Assembly: GCA_009733715.1 (NCBI GenBank)
Contig: WMKJ01000037.1
Coordinates: 43,799-107,798, forward strand
Reading direction: 5' to 3'
Length of the DNA stretch: 64,000 nucleotides
Origin: Herpomyces periplanetae
Lineage: Eukaryota > Ascomycota > Laboulbeniomycetes > Herpomycetales > Herpomycetaceae
The notes beneath the pieces are model-generated. The model did no database searches. It was not told where the DNA came from and saw only the letters and a program-made list of their open reading frames with translations. Shown one piece after another: positions 43,435 through 55,508 of this stretch (the first letter of the stretch is position 1; each line of letters begins with the position of its first letter). Made by a program: the position numbers and the translations under genes.

Positions 43435-46089
43435 ATGCTAAAATTTTCGAACGTCGGGCCAGTGGGCGGGGCAGATGAAGATGATTACACTCAACTGCTC
43501 ACCCAGATAAACGTTAACGACGATCTGGTTAATCAAAGAAAACCGCTGGACTTTGGTGAAGTTGATGATAAAATTGACGATTTTGAAGATGATAATTTAG
43601 TTTATACAGTGAATTATAGAAGTTCGAATGAAGTAGGAAATAAAAAAAAGAAAAGTGGAGGCTTTCAAAGCTTCGATTTACCCGATACACTTTTACAAGC
43701 TATACGTCGAAAGGGATACACAGTACCAACACCGATTCAACGAAAAACCATTCCTTGGATTATGGCTCATAAAGATTTAGTGGCAATGGCACGAACGGGA
43801 TCCGGCAAAACAGCGGCCTTTGTTTTACCCATGATTGCGAAATTGCGCCAGCATTCGGCTACGTACGGATGTCGTAGTTTAATTATTTCACCATCGCGAG
43901 AACTTGCGCTTCAAACGTTAAAATTTGTGCGTGAAATGTCGCGTGGAACTGACCTTCGTTCACTTCTTCTTGTTGGCGGGGATAATATGGAAGAGCAGTT
44001 TTCCGAAATGCTTAGCAACCCGGATATTATAGTAACAACACCCGGACGGTTTGTTCACTTGATGGTAGAAATGCGATTAGAACTGTCCAGTGTAAAATAC
44101 ATTGTGTTTGATGAAGCCGATAGATTGTTCGAAATGGGATTTAGCGTTCAGATTGGTCAAATTCTTGAATCATTACCAGCGAACCGGCAAACTCTCCTTT
44201 TTTCTGCAACACTACCTGATACTTTAGTACAATTCTCTCGCGCATCACTACAGGATCCACGTTTAATACGCTTAGATGTAGACAGCCAAATATCACCAGA
44301 TCTTCGCAGCGCTTTCTTTACTTTACGTAGCGATGATCGAGAGGGAGCTTTGTTATACATTATTGAACGAATTATAGGGATACCTACGGGTAGTACACCG
44401 GCAAACGAGCGATTGAAACAACAGATCAACGAAAGCTCAGAGCAACTTGACACGGTAGAAAAAAAAATCAGGGAAGATGAAGAGATACCAATTAGCAAAC
44501 GTAGGAAAATTCAACGGGGAAAAAAATTAACGAAGCGGAAACATGAATTGATTAAACTAAGCCGAGAAAATATACAAAATGTCAGTAAACATTCGACGAT
44601 TATTTTCGTATCAACGAAACATGCAGTCGAGTATATTGCAGCGCTTTTGCTTGAGTTTGATTACGCTGTGTCCTGGGTATATGGATCAATGGATCAAGCA
44701 GCACGTCGTATACAAGTTAACAAATTTCGCGCTGGTCTAACCAACATTCTCGTGGTAACCGACGTAGGGGCAAGAGGGATAGATATTCCATTATTAGCCA
44801 ATGTAATAAACTATGGATTTCCCAGTGAGCAGAAGTTATTCCTACACAGGGTAGGACGTACAGCTCGAGCAGGACGTACAGGATGGAGTTATAATTTGAT
44901 TAATGAAGCGGATCTACCCTATTTATTGGACCTGCAAGTTTACCTGGGAAGAAAGTTAATTGTAGGGTGTGGACGTAATGACAAAGGAGAAAAGATTCGT
45001 GTAATGAAAGATGAAGCATTAACACGGGATATAGTAATAGGAGGATTACCCGAGTATGAAGTTGGAATGATGAGTGAACATGTTAACAATATTGTTAGTC
45101 TAAAGGAAGATTTGCGATCGCAAAAAGAAGTTTATAAGAAGGGAGAGCGGATGTTTATACGTACACGATCCGGAGCATCAGGAGAAAGTGTAAGACGATG
45201 CAAAGAAATGATATCACAAGGTAGTATATACGAGGAACATATAATGTTTGAGAAAAAGAACGAACAAGAAGATTTACCAAATATCCATGATAAAACGAGA
45301 CAACGTGAAGAATTCCTTGACCATTTACGAAAATTTAAACCGGAACAAACCATTTTCGAATGTTTACAACGGGACACCTCACACGTGACAATGGTTGCCC
45401 AGCGACTGCGGGCGCGGAAGACGGGCCGGAGTTTAGCCGACGACGGGTTGAACGGACTGCGGCAACATAGGCGAGAGGGGCGGGCCGAGGGGGAAGGGGA
45501 AGCCGAAGGGGTATCGGAGCAGGGTTCGGAGGAGGGATCGGAATTGAAAGTTTCGGGATGGGTTCGGGACTGTCAAGTTAAGGGGAAAAAGTCGAGTCAA
45601 GCATCGTGGATTGATCATGATAATTGCCTTGGGTATGAAAGTGGTAAGGGTAACGGATGGAATGAAAAGAGTGTAGCGGTACCGGGGGATGAGTGGAGTC
45701 ATGACGCTGAGGCTCATCGAGTTAACGTTAATCGTAAAGTTTATCGATGGGATCGTAAAGCTAAAAAGTATTCTATGCATGATTCACCGGGTAGGGCAAA
45801 GATGATGAAAGGGGAATCTGGAGTATTATTACCTGCATCTTACAACAGTGGAAGATTTGCAGCGTGGAAGTCGCGTATGCGAATTGATCGAATGAGCGAA
45901 CAAACACAACACATAACCAAAGTGGGTAAACGGAGGCATATTCATACAGGATCGGTAGCAAAGTGTATGGGCACGGGCACGGATAAGTATATTGCTTGCA
46001 AGGGCAAGAATATACGTGCAGGGACTGGGTCAACGAAAGCTTCAAAAGCCGGATTAAATGGCACAAGACATGGAAAGATTACGAATTGA
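43435..46089 (+). CDS. DBP10: ATP-dependent RNA helicase Dbp10 (DDX54)
   Basis: 884 residues from ATG 43435, no intron. DEAD-box helicase for 60S subunit assembly. Motifs in order: Q motif GFQSFDLPDTLLQAIRRKGY, TPIQRKTIPW, Walker A MARTGSGKT, PSRELALQT, TTPGR, DEAD box VFDEADRLF, LFSATLP, and in the second lobe TDVGARGIDIPLL and HRVGRTARAGRTG. A Lys/Arg/Glu-rich insert (around KKIREDEEIPISKRRKIQRG) sits in lobe 2 before the ATP-binding strand, as in Dbp10/DDX54. The DBP10CT region follows (LRKFKPEQTIFECL) and then a basic tail with KVYRWDRKAKKYS. The C-terminal about 60 residues are Lys/Gly-rich and poorly conserved. Confidence 0.95.
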   Translation: MLKFSNVGPVGGADEDDYTQLLTQINVNDDLVNQRKPLDFGEVDDKIDDFEDDNLVYTVNYRSSNEVGNKKKKSGGFQSFDLPDTLLQAIRRKGYTVPTPIQRKTIPWIMAHKDLVAMARTGSGKTAAFVLPMIAKLRQHSATYGCRSLIISPSRELALQTLKFVREMSRGTDLRSLLLVGGDNMEEQFSEMLSNPDIIVTTPGRFVHLMVEMRLELSSVKYIVFDEADRLFEMGFSVQIGQILESLPANRQTLLFSATLPDTLVQFSRASLQDPRLIRLDVDSQISPDLRSAFFTLRSDDREGALLYIIERIIGIPTGSTPANERLKQQINESSEQLDTVEKKIREDEEIPISKRRKIQRGKKLTKRKHELIKLSRENIQNVSKHSTIIFVSTKHAVEYIAALLLEFDYAVSWVYGSMDQAARRIQVNKFRAGLTNILVVTDVGARGIDIPLLANVINYGFPSEQKLFLHRVGRTARAGRTGWSYNLINEADLPYLLDLQVYLGRKLIVGCGRNDKGEKIRVMKDEALTRDIVIGGLPEYEVGMMSEHVNNIVSLKEDLRSQKEVYKKGERMFIRTRSGASGESVRRCKEMISQGSIYEEHIMFEKKNEQEDLPNIHDKTRQREEFLDHLRKFKPEQTIFECLQRDTSHVTMVAQRLRARKTGRSLADDGLNGLRQHRREGRAEGEGEAEGVSEQGSEEGSELKVSGWVRDCQVKGKKSSQASWIDHDNCLGYESGKGNGWNEKSVAVPGDEWSHDAEAHRVNVNRKVYRWDRKAKKYSMHDSPGRAKMMKGESGVLLPASYNSGRFAAWKSRMRIDRMSEQTQHITKVGKRRHIHTGSVAKCMGTGTDKYIACKGKNIRAGTGSTKASKAGLNGTRHGKITN

Positions 46090-46244
46090 AAAAGGATAAG
46101 CGTTTGTACGTAAATATAAATTTTACCATTTAATACAGTATAAATGCAGCAACGAAGATTTGACGGTTCATTCCTATATGTGTACATTGCACCAGGGGAG
46201 AAACAGAGTGGATTTAATACACCATGAGGCCAAATGAGTAATTG

Positions 46245-47241
46245 CTAGTTAGGCTTTGGATCTTTAGGCATCGAGATACCGGAAATGTTAATTGGGGCAA
46301 GTTTGAGTCTTTTACTCTGGCGACGTGGAGGTGCAAATGGAGGGAGGGGTGAGAGAGAAGTGGAGGTGGTTGAATCAGTTGAAGTTTCGGTCGCTTTCTG
46401 ATCTGATGAAGTTAAGTGAACACCTGGGGGAGTTGCGGCAGGAGTTGCGGGTTTATCATAACACGATGGTAGTAAATTCTGCTCGCGTAATCGAGCAATA
46501 GCAGTGCGAAACTTTTCCAAACCTTTAGAGTTTAAGCATCGGTTTTCGTAAGTATTAGTGTTAACGTAGCACATGAGATTGAAGTGTGATGAACGCGTTA
46601 AACCTGGGCATTGGAAATAATTGGTTAATGTTGGATTGCTATCCATATGATAATATACTATAAGGGCGTATACAGTTTGTTATATAGAGTAATAATGTGT
46701 ATCTGTGTTGGGAGAAGGGCTCAACGTACCATTTTCGACTACATAAAAAAGATCTTTCGACATGTCATCATTGTAATCCTTTTGTAATTCTTGTTGATGC
46801 CGGTACCAGCAATCATCTGGATTAAGTGGTAAGCATCCTGTAAGGTTTGGTGTATTCTGTAGAGCAGCACTGAGAGCATCTGTTTGTACAGATAGGTCAA
46901 AAATGTGAGCGTGATAGTAAATGGATATGTATTCACATGGCTTTTACATTTTTTTAAACTGAAAACTGAGCAGCCAAAGTGTATATTAAAGGGCTAGTCA
47001 TACCATTCATGTGTGTCGACTCTGAGGGTGTCAATGGAGAATTTGAAAAGTACTGGAACAAATCTTCCATGCCTGAATATGGTGAAGTGGGAATGGATGG
47101 GGAATTGTTTGAGGTTGGAGATAAGGGTGTGGAGTTCCCATTTACTCTTACTCGAGTCGGGTGAGCTTGCACATAGAGACACCTTGACGAGAATAGTATG
47201 AATGCACCAAGCAACATTGTAAATTTAACGCAGTGTTTCAT
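46245..47241 (-). CDS. Secreted or membrane-lumenal protein with Cys residues, three exons
   Basis: Modelled as complement(join(46245..46657, 46730..46879, 47004..47241)), 266 residues. Exon 1 starts MKHCVKFTMLLGAFILFSS, a good signal peptide with a likely cleavage after VQA, then a Pro/Ser-rich segment. Exon 2 (150 nt) reads DALSAALQNTPNLTGCLPLN, then DDCWYRHQQELQKDYNDDMS; exon 3 gives YFQCPGLTRSSHFNLMCYVN and NRCLNSKGLEKF before a Pro/Ser/Thr tail with a basic patch. All joins are phase 1 (GTATGA and GTACGT donors; CAG and TAG acceptors) and keep the frame, which is the main evidence. At least five Cys in the mature protein would suit two disulfides. No family recognised; a small secreted wall-associated or effector-type protein is possible but the basic tail is unusual. 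Confidence 0.6.
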
Positions 47242-49601
47242 GATGCGCGAATGCAGAGTCAAGTGGATGGTTAAATGTAGGTGTTCTTTTATATGAATGA
47301 AATTGGATTACTAGAAGGGGATTAACCGCTGTATTCAGTTGAATATATTCATGTAAGTTGATGTAACACGATAGAGGAAACGTTACGATGTATGCGTTCA
47401 TTTATTCATTTGCTATAGACGATATACTATTTGAGTTATCATGTCTGAATGGGGATTTCGCATGCGACCTAGGCTTCAGCGTATGGCCTGTGTATAAATA
47501 AAATGATACGCATATGTTTGCAGACAAGAAATTGAAAATAATTACAATTACCCAAGTTAATTCAAAGCCACCAGCGCATTAACCATCAAAATCGATTTCT
47601 GCATAAAACCGACGGATTGATATAAGCGCATGCATAGCATCACAAACAAATGGATGATAAGACACTACGATTAAATGAGGTCACAATGACGAGTGGTATT
47701 TACGGGAATTAGGCAAGTCAATTGCTAACATGATTGGTGCCGAGTGAAATAGTCTAAGATATTGAGATTTTCGTGACTGTAAAAATAGCGTAATAGACCA
47801 ACAATTTAAAAGTGAAGAGTATTAATGACAGCAGAGATATGATACACGCAATGTCGTCATGAACAACCCTGAACAGGGCGGGCGGGCACGCGCTTTTACA
47901 AGAAAGACGACATTAGGAGCTTAGGAGCACAAATTAGCTGAAATCAGGGCTACCGGATCCACTCGTTTAATATGTACTCAAAAAAAAGAGCAATTTTAAA
48001 GATGAAATGGTAATTGAAGCGACTGTACATTAACTCCATTACAGGGTGGTAGGAAAGAAATCTTGGATGGGGAATGAATAATTGGGAAAATTAAAAAGTT
48101 GGGTACTATTCCGTTGCAAAAAGCAAGAAACCAACACCAGCGAACCCGCCTAAACCACGTTAACACGATGCACAGGACGTAACAGCAGTTAACCCGAAGA
48201 GTTGGTAAATTAACAGGAACTTTGGGTTCAGAAGACTAAACTGGTAGACATGACCTGTAGTGCATCCACGCGCGATTGGCACCGAGTTACGACACAAAGT
48301 CAAGGTACTATGGAAGACATGCGTTCCTCGCACCATAAAGCTTATGCGTGCAGCATTATGCATCGCGACCTGGTGCGAGCATAGCTCCACACGATGATAA
48401 ATTACTGTCATACACAAAGCGTAATCCTCCACTGACTCCACACCAGACTAGTTAGTACCACCACCACATGGAGTGATTATCCTCAAACAGTCAGAAGATC
48501 AGTACATCTCGATGTATTGACAAGAACTAATATAAATGGAGCTAAAATTAAAAATGCCGCTAATTAAATTATGCACCCAGATGTAGGTTCACGGGAAAAT
48601 TTAAGGGCGAATACGCAAATTTAACCAAAATACAGTTCGCCAGCACAGGATAAGTCAAAGTAAATTGGGAAAAATCGGGGAAAAAGTATTTGTATCAGTT
48701 AAATCACAATCACGTCAAAATAAGGGGGAGGAAATTACCCAGCGAAAAACAGGCCGGGTATCACGCTCCATTCTCAATGAAACGCAAATAAACAATATTA
48801 AGAAACGGAGACGCTTGAAATGCTGCCGAGATGATGAGAAGAATAAGGAGAGTAACGTTGGCCCATATTTCAGACAAGTATACTGCGCTGGGCTACACCG
48901 AATGTAACATTCATGCAACACTCAGCAAATAGCACAACGTGACCAGGAAGAGATAAAATAACTTAACCCCACCACGGCCGGTCCGCAGGCTCAAGTCTGG
49001 TAGACACACATACTCTCGATTTTTCAAAAGCACAAAAACCACCTATACTACTAGCAGATCACCAAAGCCAATATGCTGAACCAAGTTGACACATGAAAGT
49101 CGGTCTGTCGGTTGGTTGATTAGCCGGTTGTCGAGTGAAAGAAACAAATTTTGTTCGACAAAAATAAACTGCTAAACCAAATATATTCACAAGATCCACG
49201 CACAGCTTCACGGCAATACCGAAACCGACCCGAGCAAACAAGACCGCCAATCAAAGTCCGTTGTTGTATTAACAAAGTGAAGCTAGTAGATTAAATTAGC
49301 CAAAAAAAAAAGAACACGCACGTCTGTACGACAAACTTTCGGCGTATTTTAACGCAAGATTTCACACAAGCACGCACAAAAGGGAGCCTCACAAAACATA
49401 CCAGAAGATACGTATAGTGCAATGCGCGGCGTACATCCTACCCCAAAACAAACGTGCTAATATCCAAAAATTTATCGACCTTCAAACACACAACCACCTT
49501 ACTCATACTTCCTATACCTCCAAGGCTGAATATATGTGGCATATAATAACCACCCTTTCACAACTCCATATCACACAATTCATGCGCGTAAAAAATGAGT
49601 G
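47242..49601. other. Gene-poor region, 2.4 kb
   Basis: No frame here has an ATG start plus similarity; the longer ones (48160-48441 minus, 48665-48907 plus) begin with GTG or TTG or have no recognisable content. A short GC-rich stretch lies near 47877-47893. No repeat or RNA gene was recognised. Confidence 0.4.
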
Positions 49602-51506
49602 TTAAATGTTCAAGGCGACAACGCTCAATGCTAAAACAGTTAGAAGTAAACGCATACACAAACTGGCATTTGACGTTGCAGATGAAGACTGGGCCGGACC
49701 ATTTATCGCGGACCCATTGGACGATGCAGACTGAGCATCGCCATTACCACCTGGCATCCCATCAAGTGCCCCCATAGGAGTTGGATAAACGTAATCGTAA
49801 CGAGTAATGATATCAGTCTGACCATTTGCTAAAACCTCGGTGGTAATAATTAGAGATAACACCATTGATGCGGATGGCGTAAAGGTTGTGATAAACGTTG
49901 AACCTCGAGCATCAGTTGAAGACAGAGTACGAGGTAACTGACTAGTTGTAATTAGGGATGGCAAGGACGTAGGTGCACTGACCACTGGAGCAGAAGTTGC
50001 TAGAGGGGGAGATTGAAATGAAGAAGGGGGCGTAGGGGGCGGGATGATAGCAGAAGTAAGAGAGTTCAAAGGATCAGACAGAGTAGAAAGTTCATCCATA
50101 GGAGGCATCACATTTCCGCCAGGTAAACTTGAAGGATCCTGAATAATATTTGAGCCCAAACTACTCGGTAAGGAAATAGTTGGCATAGGAAATGGAAACG
50201 GAAATGTGAAAGGAGTAGACGCGGAGATCGTTTCAGAAAATGAAGGAATAGGCGAGGGCAGGGGAACATCTGGTGAGTTGAGCGTAGCTGATACCAAAGG
50301 TGGATTAAAGGATACGGTAGATATGCCACCAGATGGTAATATCACAGAAGGTAAAGCAGCCAAGGAGCTATTGAGTGAAGTCGAAGGGGGTGACGCGAAG
50401 GAGGCATCAGGAGAAGAAGCAGGTAGAGTTGAAGGCAAGTCCATGCTTGGAGGAAGAGGAGTCTCTGGCGATGCAGGAGGAAACGGAACGACAATGATAA
50501 CTGGGGAGGAAGAAACAGGCTCAATACTTATAGCAGAAGAGGGAGCTCTCGGGAAAGAAATCGGTGGTAAACTTGAGAGAGCAGATGAAACGATTTGAGA
50601 CGGAATAGGAGAAACGGGAAGAGCGGACAGCGCAGCGCTGCTGCTGCTCAGTAATGCAGTAGCCAAAGAGTTCATGGATGATGGGGGTTGATTAGAAGGA
50701 ATGGAAAAAGACACAGATTCCGATCCAGTAGCGGGAAGGGCGACGGGGATGGGTGTTAATGTAGGCGCGACGGCAGGAGCAGACTCGGATGTGGGGGGCG
50801 AAATAACGGGAATGGGAGGAAGAGCGGGAGACGAAAGAGAAACGAGTGATGAACGGAAAACGGAAGAGACAAAAGAAGAAATAGACTCAGAGGCAGAGGT
50901 GCCTAAGGCTGACGAAACTGAGAGGGACGAGGGAGAGAGTAAAGGGACAGGATTAGAGACAACTGACGCAGCGACAGGAGATGTTAAAACAGAGGCAGGA
51001 GCAAATGATGACTCAGCGACGCGCAATGTTGATTCAGATGGAAGGGAAAATCGGATAGTTTGAGGAAGTCCAGAAAGGCTTTCACTGCGTGAAGGAGGGA
51101 GAGATGGGGCTGTGATAAATTGAGGGGATGGCTGTGAAAGGGGAGAAAATAGAGAAGAAACAAGTGGTGGTGGTGGTGGTGGTGGTGGTGGTGACGATGG
51201 GGATGACGATAAGGAAAAAGATTGCTTAACAGGTAAACTGGTTAAAGTGGCCTGAGAAAGTATGCCACTTGATTGAAGAAGTGATGAAGCGGGAAAAGTA
51301 TTATTATTTATAATTGAGAGTGGTATAACGGGGGAAGATAAGTTTTTGGGCGATGAGGAAACTATGGCTGCGGGGGCGTTGTTGACGGTGGAGGCAACTG
51401 AACCGGAGGGACCCGGAGGAGCAATGTTAGACGGGACAGAGAGAGAGGAATTGGTGGCGGCATAAGCGGTGGCAAAGAAAACAAAAAGTGGAAGAATGGA
51501 TGGCAT
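49602..51506 (-). CDS. GPI-anchored Ser/Pro-rich cell-wall protein
   Basis: 634 residues from ATG 51506 (the frame extends 53 codons upstream without a convincing start). The first residues MPSILPLFVFFATAYAATNS form a signal peptide. The body is mostly Ser, Pro, Ala, Thr and Val, with a nine-proline run and many SxP sites, typical of heavily O-mannosylated wall proteins. Close to the end is a short ordered block (TFITTFTPSASMVLSLIITT, then DIITRYDYVYPTP), a pattern common to fungal GPI wall proteins. It ends in a Ser/Asn/Ala omega-site region and a hydrophobic tail (LCMRLLLTVLALSVVALNI) with no charged residue after it. It should be attached to the plasma membrane or wall by GPI, whose synthesis needs GPI11, also in this window. 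Confidence 0.8.
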   Translation of the reverse strand: MPSILPLFVFFATAYAATNSSLSVPSNIAPPGPSGSVASTVNNAPAAIVSSSPKNLSSPVIPLSIINNNTFPASSLLQSSGILSQATLTSLPVKQSFSLSSSPSSPPPPPPPPPLVSSLFSPLSQPSPQFITAPSLPPSRSESLSGLPQTIRFSLPSESTLRVAESSFAPASVLTSPVAASVVSNPVPLLSPSSLSVSSALGTSASESISSFVSSVFRSSLVSLSSPALPPIPVISPPTSESAPAVAPTLTPIPVALPATGSESVSFSIPSNQPPSSMNSLATALLSSSSAALSALPVSPIPSQIVSSALSSLPPISFPRAPSSAISIEPVSSSPVIIVVPFPPASPETPLPPSMDLPSTLPASSPDASFASPPSTSLNSSLAALPSVILPSGGISTVSFNPPLVSATLNSPDVPLPSPIPSFSETISASTPFTFPFPFPMPTISLPSSLGSNIIQDPSSLPGGNVMPPMDELSTLSDPLNSLTSAIIPPPTPPSSFQSPPLATSAPVVSAPTSLPSLITTSQLPRTLSSTDARGSTFITTFTPSASMVLSLIITTEVLANGQTDIITRYDYVYPTPMGALDGMPGGNGDAQSASSNGSAINGPAQSSSATSNASLCMRLLLTVLALSVVALNI

Positions 51507-54500
51507 AGCTAAATGTGATGAATGGGTAGAAGAAGGATAAAATTTAAGAGGAAAAAAGCAAAGAGAGTAAAAAATGAAAATTGGATGGATTGGAATGCCA
51601 AAGACAAGTAGTAGTGAGTGATTGGGGGAAGAGGGGAGGTGGTAGGGGCCAGCACACTCAATCACACAAGGATAGGGAGGCAGGCTTTAGCGAAGGTACC
51701 GAGGTGATAAAAAAAGGAGGGATTGAGGGGTTCAAGTATACGAGAAATTCAAAACCAAGCACGGAAAAGACAAGTAAGTGAACGTATACAACGATAAGAG
51801 GAAAGAGGAGGGTAAAAATGGTTGAAAACGAGGTATAGCGTTACTCGGTGATTAAAATTTATCGAATTGACGACTTGGAAGAGACGTGGAGGGCAAGACA
51901 AGTAGGCTACTGAACGAGTGGAAGTGTGCTTAAAAGAACAAGCATTGAACCGAAACACGATAAAGAGACGAGAGAAGAGGGAAAAGGAGCAAAACCAAAC
52001 ACAATTGTGTGAGGGGAGGTGAGAGGGGAAACTGGGTTCTTATAGAGTTGAGAAGGTGTTTAGGAGGGTGTGATTAATAATCTATGATGAGAAGAGAAGG
52101 AGCGTACGACAGTTGAAGTGAATGGGTGAGCGAGTGTCGCTTAATGCACCAGGATGAAAATAAGGATCGTGGACGACGGGAGGGGTAAGGGGATGGGGAT
52201 TGAGATGAGGGTGAGGGTGAGGGTGAGGAAAAAGATGATGATGGTAATGGGGATGGCATTGATGATAGTGGTAGCGGTGAAAATGGCAATGTAGGTGGCG
52301 AGGGAGACGGAGACAACTGCAGATACTGTGATGTATAAATTCATGTATATGCCCGACTACTTGGTAAACTGGATAGTCGCTTGAGCATACACGCAATCAC
52401 GAGGGATTTTATGTATAGGTAATTAGCCACGTATACGAAGAAATTTAACGACAGGAATAGCGTGTGAGGAGGGAAGTATGGAATAATTCTATATGAAGCA
52501 ATGAATTACAAGGGATATATATCAGGGGAGCTAGGTAATGGATTTGACTAAAGGTAAACGGGGGTGGATGGATGGATGAATGGATGAATAGCTTGTTTAA
52601 ACTTATCTGCAGCATTATCAACTGTTATCGTGGTCGAGAATGTCTCGGTTACGGGTGTTTAAGATTGGATAATCGCCGTTTATCAGCCGCAAATTCCATC
52701 GGAAATTCAACATTATACATTGAATTGGAGCCGACATGCCAAGCATAATAAACCCAGTCTACCAGACATAAATTTGGCGTAAAGAGTTCTATACACTTGA
52801 TTAATCGGAATTGAGCATAAGGAAACTTTGCCTAATAAAAAAGAAAAAACGTTAATTCTTTCCGAGCATTATCGTATACCCCAACTCATGGCAGTACATG
52901 GCAACACAGAGCTAGCAAAGAACGAGCGAACGGTACGCACCCACACGAACGTTCATTGACATGGCGAATCACCACTTGCTCGGTTAACCGTTAGTGCGTT
53001 GGTGGTTACCTCATCACGCTCGCTTAGTTCGTTTTTCATTGGAGTGTGCACGATTCTTCGAAGGCTGACTCGCTTAATGGCTTACGTCTCGTGTAATTTT
53101 AATTTAGCGCCGCACTCTCCTCTAATATTCAAGATTCCTGATTGGGTAATCTATGCTATATGGCTGTTTCGTTTACTCGGGCATGCACGTACGCACTTAC
53201 TCGCTCTTGCTCTTTATTTTTAAAAGTTTCTCCTGTTCCATACATTTGGACGATATTTATTGTACTTCACATTTTTTCCATTTCGTTAGCTAATAAACTA
53301 TTCAACCGGTTTGTTGTCCTATTGATCTCTTTCTGGCTTGCCAACTCTCCAACTTACCAACGCTTTAGCCAGTCAATCAGTCAGCTAGCCATCCGGCAGA
53401 TAAGCCGGCCCCCCGTCCGGCTGGTAATTTTGTAACCCTTTGCCGGTTAAGTAACCGGATATTTAATTAATACACTTATCCTACTCTGCTCAATATGAAC
53501 TGATGTGCTTTCGAGTCTTATTTTCTGCACTCTATCATTTTTGTACCGTAGTATCTAATTTCCAGCGTCCACTCTTCTCCTAATTTCATTAAACCATTTT
53601 TTATAATCATCCCAAACCACCGTGTTCTTTGATTTGTCTAATGCGAAACCCTTCTAATTATATATTCTCCTCCTATTGCTTACTCATGTCTTCCGATCCC
53701 TGTTTGACGCTAATGCTTGTCTCCTCGTCCCCTCGGGCAGAGCTTCCCCCCTTCACTGTACCGTTTACCTTTGCCCACTATATTTTGTCTTTTTGCTTTA
53801 TCTCAAATTGCAATACAAACGTATAAACGTGAATATTGGTTTTGTCATTCATTCATTCACTCATCCCCTCATTCGTCCCCGATAACTTATCTCTCCACCT
53901 AATCTATTTCCTTAATCACCAACCCATGTACTTACCCCTTCCCTTGACCCTTATTTACCTTTCTTTTCACACCTCCGCGTAACCCTTAATACTCAATATA
54001 CTCGGCTTTGGGAGCTTGCCTACCTCTCAATTCCGGTGACTTTTATACTACTTTTTACAATGTATTAGTAATCAACATGTGCATCTTCTTCTTTTACTCC
54101 GCTCTTTGTAAATCAAATTTGAAAAGTATTCTCTTGTCATGTTTTCACCAAACTGTATTGCATCACGACGTCAGCTTGCATCACAGGACTGTAATTGGTA
54201 TACCACTAAAATTTACACATTTTCTAGCCTCACACTATCACGACAATTAAGCTGGTAAGTTTAACTAACCAATTTCATCAACCCTAATCAGCTCAGCTCA
54301 TCCCACCTCACCTCACTTTACCTTACCTCACATCGCCCCCATTCTCTTGGCTTTCTAGGTATATTCACATGCCAGGTTTGTTGGGGATTTGGCTTTGGTA
54401 CATGAAACATATTACAGAATCCCATTATTACACGTGACACTTTGTAAAACTTTGTGAGCTTTACCGTGTAGTGGCATAGCCAAATTTTGCTGTAGCAAAG

Positions 54501-54926
54501 AATAATTACAGACAATGATTTGGCATGGGTTTTGTACTCACGGATGTTAATATAACATTATTATTAGATGATTGTATAATTAATTTTTGCAAGCGATTCG
54601 GAATACATTTGGTTGATGTGACGTGCGCCTACCGATACATGCTTTGGCTCACTAACCCTACTAAATGACAATGTCATTGTTTGCTCTGGCTGTATACAAT
54701 AATGTAACTATCGAATAATAAGACCAATATCTGCCGTGGGTTGGATAGTATGCAGGTGAACTTATGATGATTTACGTGAATAAAATGTAGTTGAACGAGA
54801 TGCGACACATATATTTGCCCAATGATTGTGAAAATATGTACACAATGATTTTATTAAATAATACGCTATCATTTGATAAATTAAACGATATTTCACGGAA
54901 AAGGGAAAATTGTCAGATCGACTAAC
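51507..54926. other. Gene-poor region with low-complexity tracts, 3.4 kb
   Basis: No gene supported. Near 52170-52330 the minus strand is a CTCACCCT/CATTACC-type low-complexity tract that leaves all three minus frames open (poly-Ser/Pro, poly-His and a hydrophobic frame), so ORF length there is not evidence of coding. At 54290-54335 there are TCACC/TTACC short repeats. The remainder is AT-rich. Confidence 0.45.
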
Positions 54927-55508
54927 CTACGACCAAGTGAATTGACAATAAACCAATGAATATTTGTCACAAGCCTGAACACTAACGAAAGTAATAATGT
55001 GCGGAAATGCCTGCGTGCATGTGTACGCACCTATAAAATCTCCGTTTCATTATCTCCCGTAATTCGTCCCACGCTAACCCATCAGCTGATGTCCATCCGT
55101 TTGGCACGTGATAAAAACCCTCCGATTCAGAATGCGTAGCAAGTTGGCCTGACAATCGGAACCCGCTCGTATGGATCCCGAGATCCCGAGATCCCGAGAT
55201 TCCCAAATTCCCAAATTCCTGATTTCCTTTCGGCCTATTCAATACGACCAAGTCAGGCCTCGCAAACTGGATTACTTTCGGTATTACGGGAGTGCTGCAG
55301 GACGGTACAGTATCGACTGTTGGGCGATGGTCAGGTGAGCGGCAGCTGGGTTGATTGGGAGGAATGTGTGGAAGGGGACTGGTGATGGAGTTGGTGTTTG
55401 GGATTGCTATTGCGATTGGAGTTGTGATGGCAATTGGAATTCGATTGGGACCTGGGCCTACACTTGATCCAGCTTTCAGTCTTTTGCTCTTATCCACCAG
55501 CCCCCGTC
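54927..55508 (-). CDS. Possible exons of an unknown minus-strand gene
   Basis: A frame open from the acceptor-like site ATAG|GA at 55508 to a GTGCGT donor at 55031, encoding a Pro/Ile/Asn-rich stretch and then GWTSADGLAWDELREIMKRR, which looks like a real helix. A next exon 54974..54927 (RLVTNIHWFIVNSLGR) would join in phase. The first exon includes an 8-bp repeat (three GATCCCGA units, 55174-55197) translated as LGI/SGS-type repeats. No ATG begins the frame, so a 5' exon is missing. The family is not recognised and the model is tentative. Confidence 0.3.
55174..55217. repeat. Short tandem repeat GATCCCGA followed by AATTCCC
   Basis: Three perfect 8-bp units GATCCCGA at 55174-55197, then GATTCCCA and 7-bp AATTCCC units to 55217. 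It lies inside the tentative exon of the preceding entry. Confidence 0.7.

Noticed and set aside
48160-48907. Short frames on both strands in the 47-49.6 kb gap
   Set aside because: They start with GTG or TTG or show no coding-like composition, and none resembles a known protein.
52074-52396. Three overlapping minus-strand frames including a hydrophobic 67-codon one
   Set aside because: All three are open because of a CT-rich low-complexity tract, so openness is not evidence of coding.
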